A stretch of DNA of 64,000 nucleotides from Sphaerolaimus hirsutus. Lineage: Eukaryota; Nematoda; Chromadorea; Monhysterida; Sphaerolaimidae. Location: assembly GCA_964036195.1 (NCBI GenBank), contig OZ038460.1:6885504-6949503 (forward strand). Reading direction: 5' to 3'. The notes under the pieces are model-generated. The model searched no databases. It saw nothing but the letters and a program-made list of their open reading frames with translations, and was not told the origin of the DNA. Each line of letters starts with the position of its first letter. Within the stretch, counting starts at the first letter, position 1. Positions 62,561-64,000 of this stretch are shown here, in pieces. The translations under genes were made by a program, and so were the position numbers.

Positions 62561-64000
62561 TGGTTGTAGTGCCCTGCACAATTTCGTTCCCTTATCCCCC
62601 ATTTTAATTGCTATTTTTGTGCGCCAATTCTATTTAAGTAAAGTTAGCTAAGTTATGTCTAACCTAGGTGTAAACTACATTCCACGTGGCACAAGGTGAG
62701 AAAGGAATTTCACATTTCTCACTTTAAAATGCCGCGGCGCGGCGTGTGGACGCCTTTGAGGTTGCCGGCACACTGTTGTGACTTACTGGGCAGTCTAATG
62801 CACATTCCAACCTTTACTTATCTTTGGGCAGAGGCGGAGACTGACAACTGATAGGTAGGTGGCGACCGGAAGCCAGGAACAATGAATTTCACTCAAAAAA
62901 TACCAAAATAAATACTGTTCCGCGTTCCTCCCCATGTTGACTAGATTGTCGTGCGTCATCTAGTATCGGTGGGTGGTAGGAACAGCTTCTGATAACGCCC
63001 CAAGTGACAAGTCGCAGTCTAAAAAATACTTTTCCACCGCCCCAGCATAAATATCCCATCGCGCTCGAAAGGGTGTGGCCATCGGGCTGAAACCTTTCTC
63101 ACGAGCGCTAGCTGACTGGATAGTCACAATAGTGGGTCGCGGGGTTGGGGGTGATAAGCATTTCGCACCTGCGAGCATTCTGCTAGCTACCGTAATTTAT
63201 GAATACAAACCCCCGCGCAAAGTCTCCACGTGACATGTAGAAATTATTGTACATATTGTTTCACACCAGTGTTTTTCATTTCCACGAGCTTAATTAATCG
63301 CCTCTGTATTCTAATTAATTAGCATTACTTGTAAGCTTATATTAATTGTCTAATCACTTGTTTGTTTAATTGCTTGTAATAGTTTATGACGTCGTATTTG
63401 TTTTTAGCCATATTTCATTCATTCCCATTCTTTGTCAAGATGCATTGCACTGCGTTGTTATTCATTTTAGATTGTATTGAATTAAGTAGGGATTTGTAGG
63501 TAATTATGGAAGTCAGTAATTGTTGTACTAAGTAAGCCAGTGATTAATGTATTAAGCTCCATGTTGCACGAAGCTTTTAATTATCATTTATAAGCTAATC
63601 TTAATTGTTACCGCCCATTTTGTTAGCTTAATTAGTTACGCTTCTCATGAGTAGTTGTACGTTAAGATTTTACTAAGTATTTGCATCAGAGCTTATGTGA
63701 TTTGAAAGTGATTATGTACCCTTATAATATTGTGACTTTTTTAGCTTTTTATTCTTGTCAATTATGGTAGTTCCATTTGCCTTATAAGTAGCTGAAATTG
63801 TTGTTTTTCAGCCCAATTCTTTGATTCAGCGAAAATTGATTTTGCTTCTACTCTGCCGCTACTGTTCTTCCATCGCCCTAAAAAATAAAGTCTCTTCTCA
63901 ACCCAACTCGGACCCCCTTTTGTATTGGTACTAAGTACTAACTGTTTTCCCTAAGTTTGCTAATTAACAACTGCTCTAATTACTGCGCTGCTTGTGCTAA
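62561..64000. other. AT-rich flank, no gene seen
   Basis: Repeated TTAATTA and short AT runs dominate after about 63240. An AATAAA at 63884 could be a plus-strand poly(A) signal, but no coding exon was tied to it. The minus frame 62960-63178 lacks family features. Confidence 0.35.

Noticed and set aside
62960-63178. 72-codon minus-strand frame
   Set aside because: Considered as an upstream exon of the 61.6-kb gene, but it has a stop and no convincing donor.

Overview
The window is nuclear DNA of an animal, very probably an invertebrate and perhaps an arthropod; I cannot name the species. The reasons are split genes with GT/AG introns, clear animal orthologues (VPS4, TIMM44), a rhodopsin-class GPCR, ER and extracellular-domain proteins, no bacterial operons, and a very dense load of short non-autonomous DNA transposons in introns and between genes.

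Genes, left to right. 0.8-2.3 kb (-): a complete four-exon orphan GPCR of 356 residues. 8.55-8.87 kb (-): one exon of a small secreted, dibasic-rich, prohormone-like protein. 11.2-13.9 kb (+): the AAA and C-terminal exons of VPS4; its N-terminal MIT exons are not recognisable here. 16.1-24.8 kb (+): complete TIMM44, 10 exons, 478 residues. 32.8-35.9 kb (-): complete 8-exon ER membrane protein of 345 residues with two thioredoxin-like modules. 38.3-45.6 kb (-): ten phase-consistent exons coding two tandem MAM-like domains. 51.9-54.4 kb (-): three exons giving a long cytoplasmic head and a type II membrane segment, possibly the start of the MAM-like gene. 61.6-62.1 kb (-): two exons of an unrecognised gene. 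The three complete models (GPCR, TIMM44, thioredoxin-like protein) were rebuilt by hand and sum to multiples of three.

The rest is mostly mobile DNA. Many elements have inverted ends and 8-bp target duplications typical of hAT transposons; many of these duplications are perfect. Their interiors are built from one short word repeated many times and then its complement (GGGATC, CGATAT, GGCGCC, GGTGCAC, ATAAAAT and others). The word usually starts inside or just after the inverted end. Elements are nested up to three deep, and empty-site copies elsewhere in the window show the order of insertion. A second group is flanked by TA and has long C or G tracts. A third group (words GTAAAGT, GTCATG, TTTACAG) has ends that look like splice donors and acceptors; in two genes an intron is almost entirely such a hairpin, as expected for introner-like intron gain.

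The genes share no evident pathway. Two are housekeeping functions (ESCRT disassembly, mitochondrial import), one is ER redox or folding, and the others concern signalling or the cell surface.
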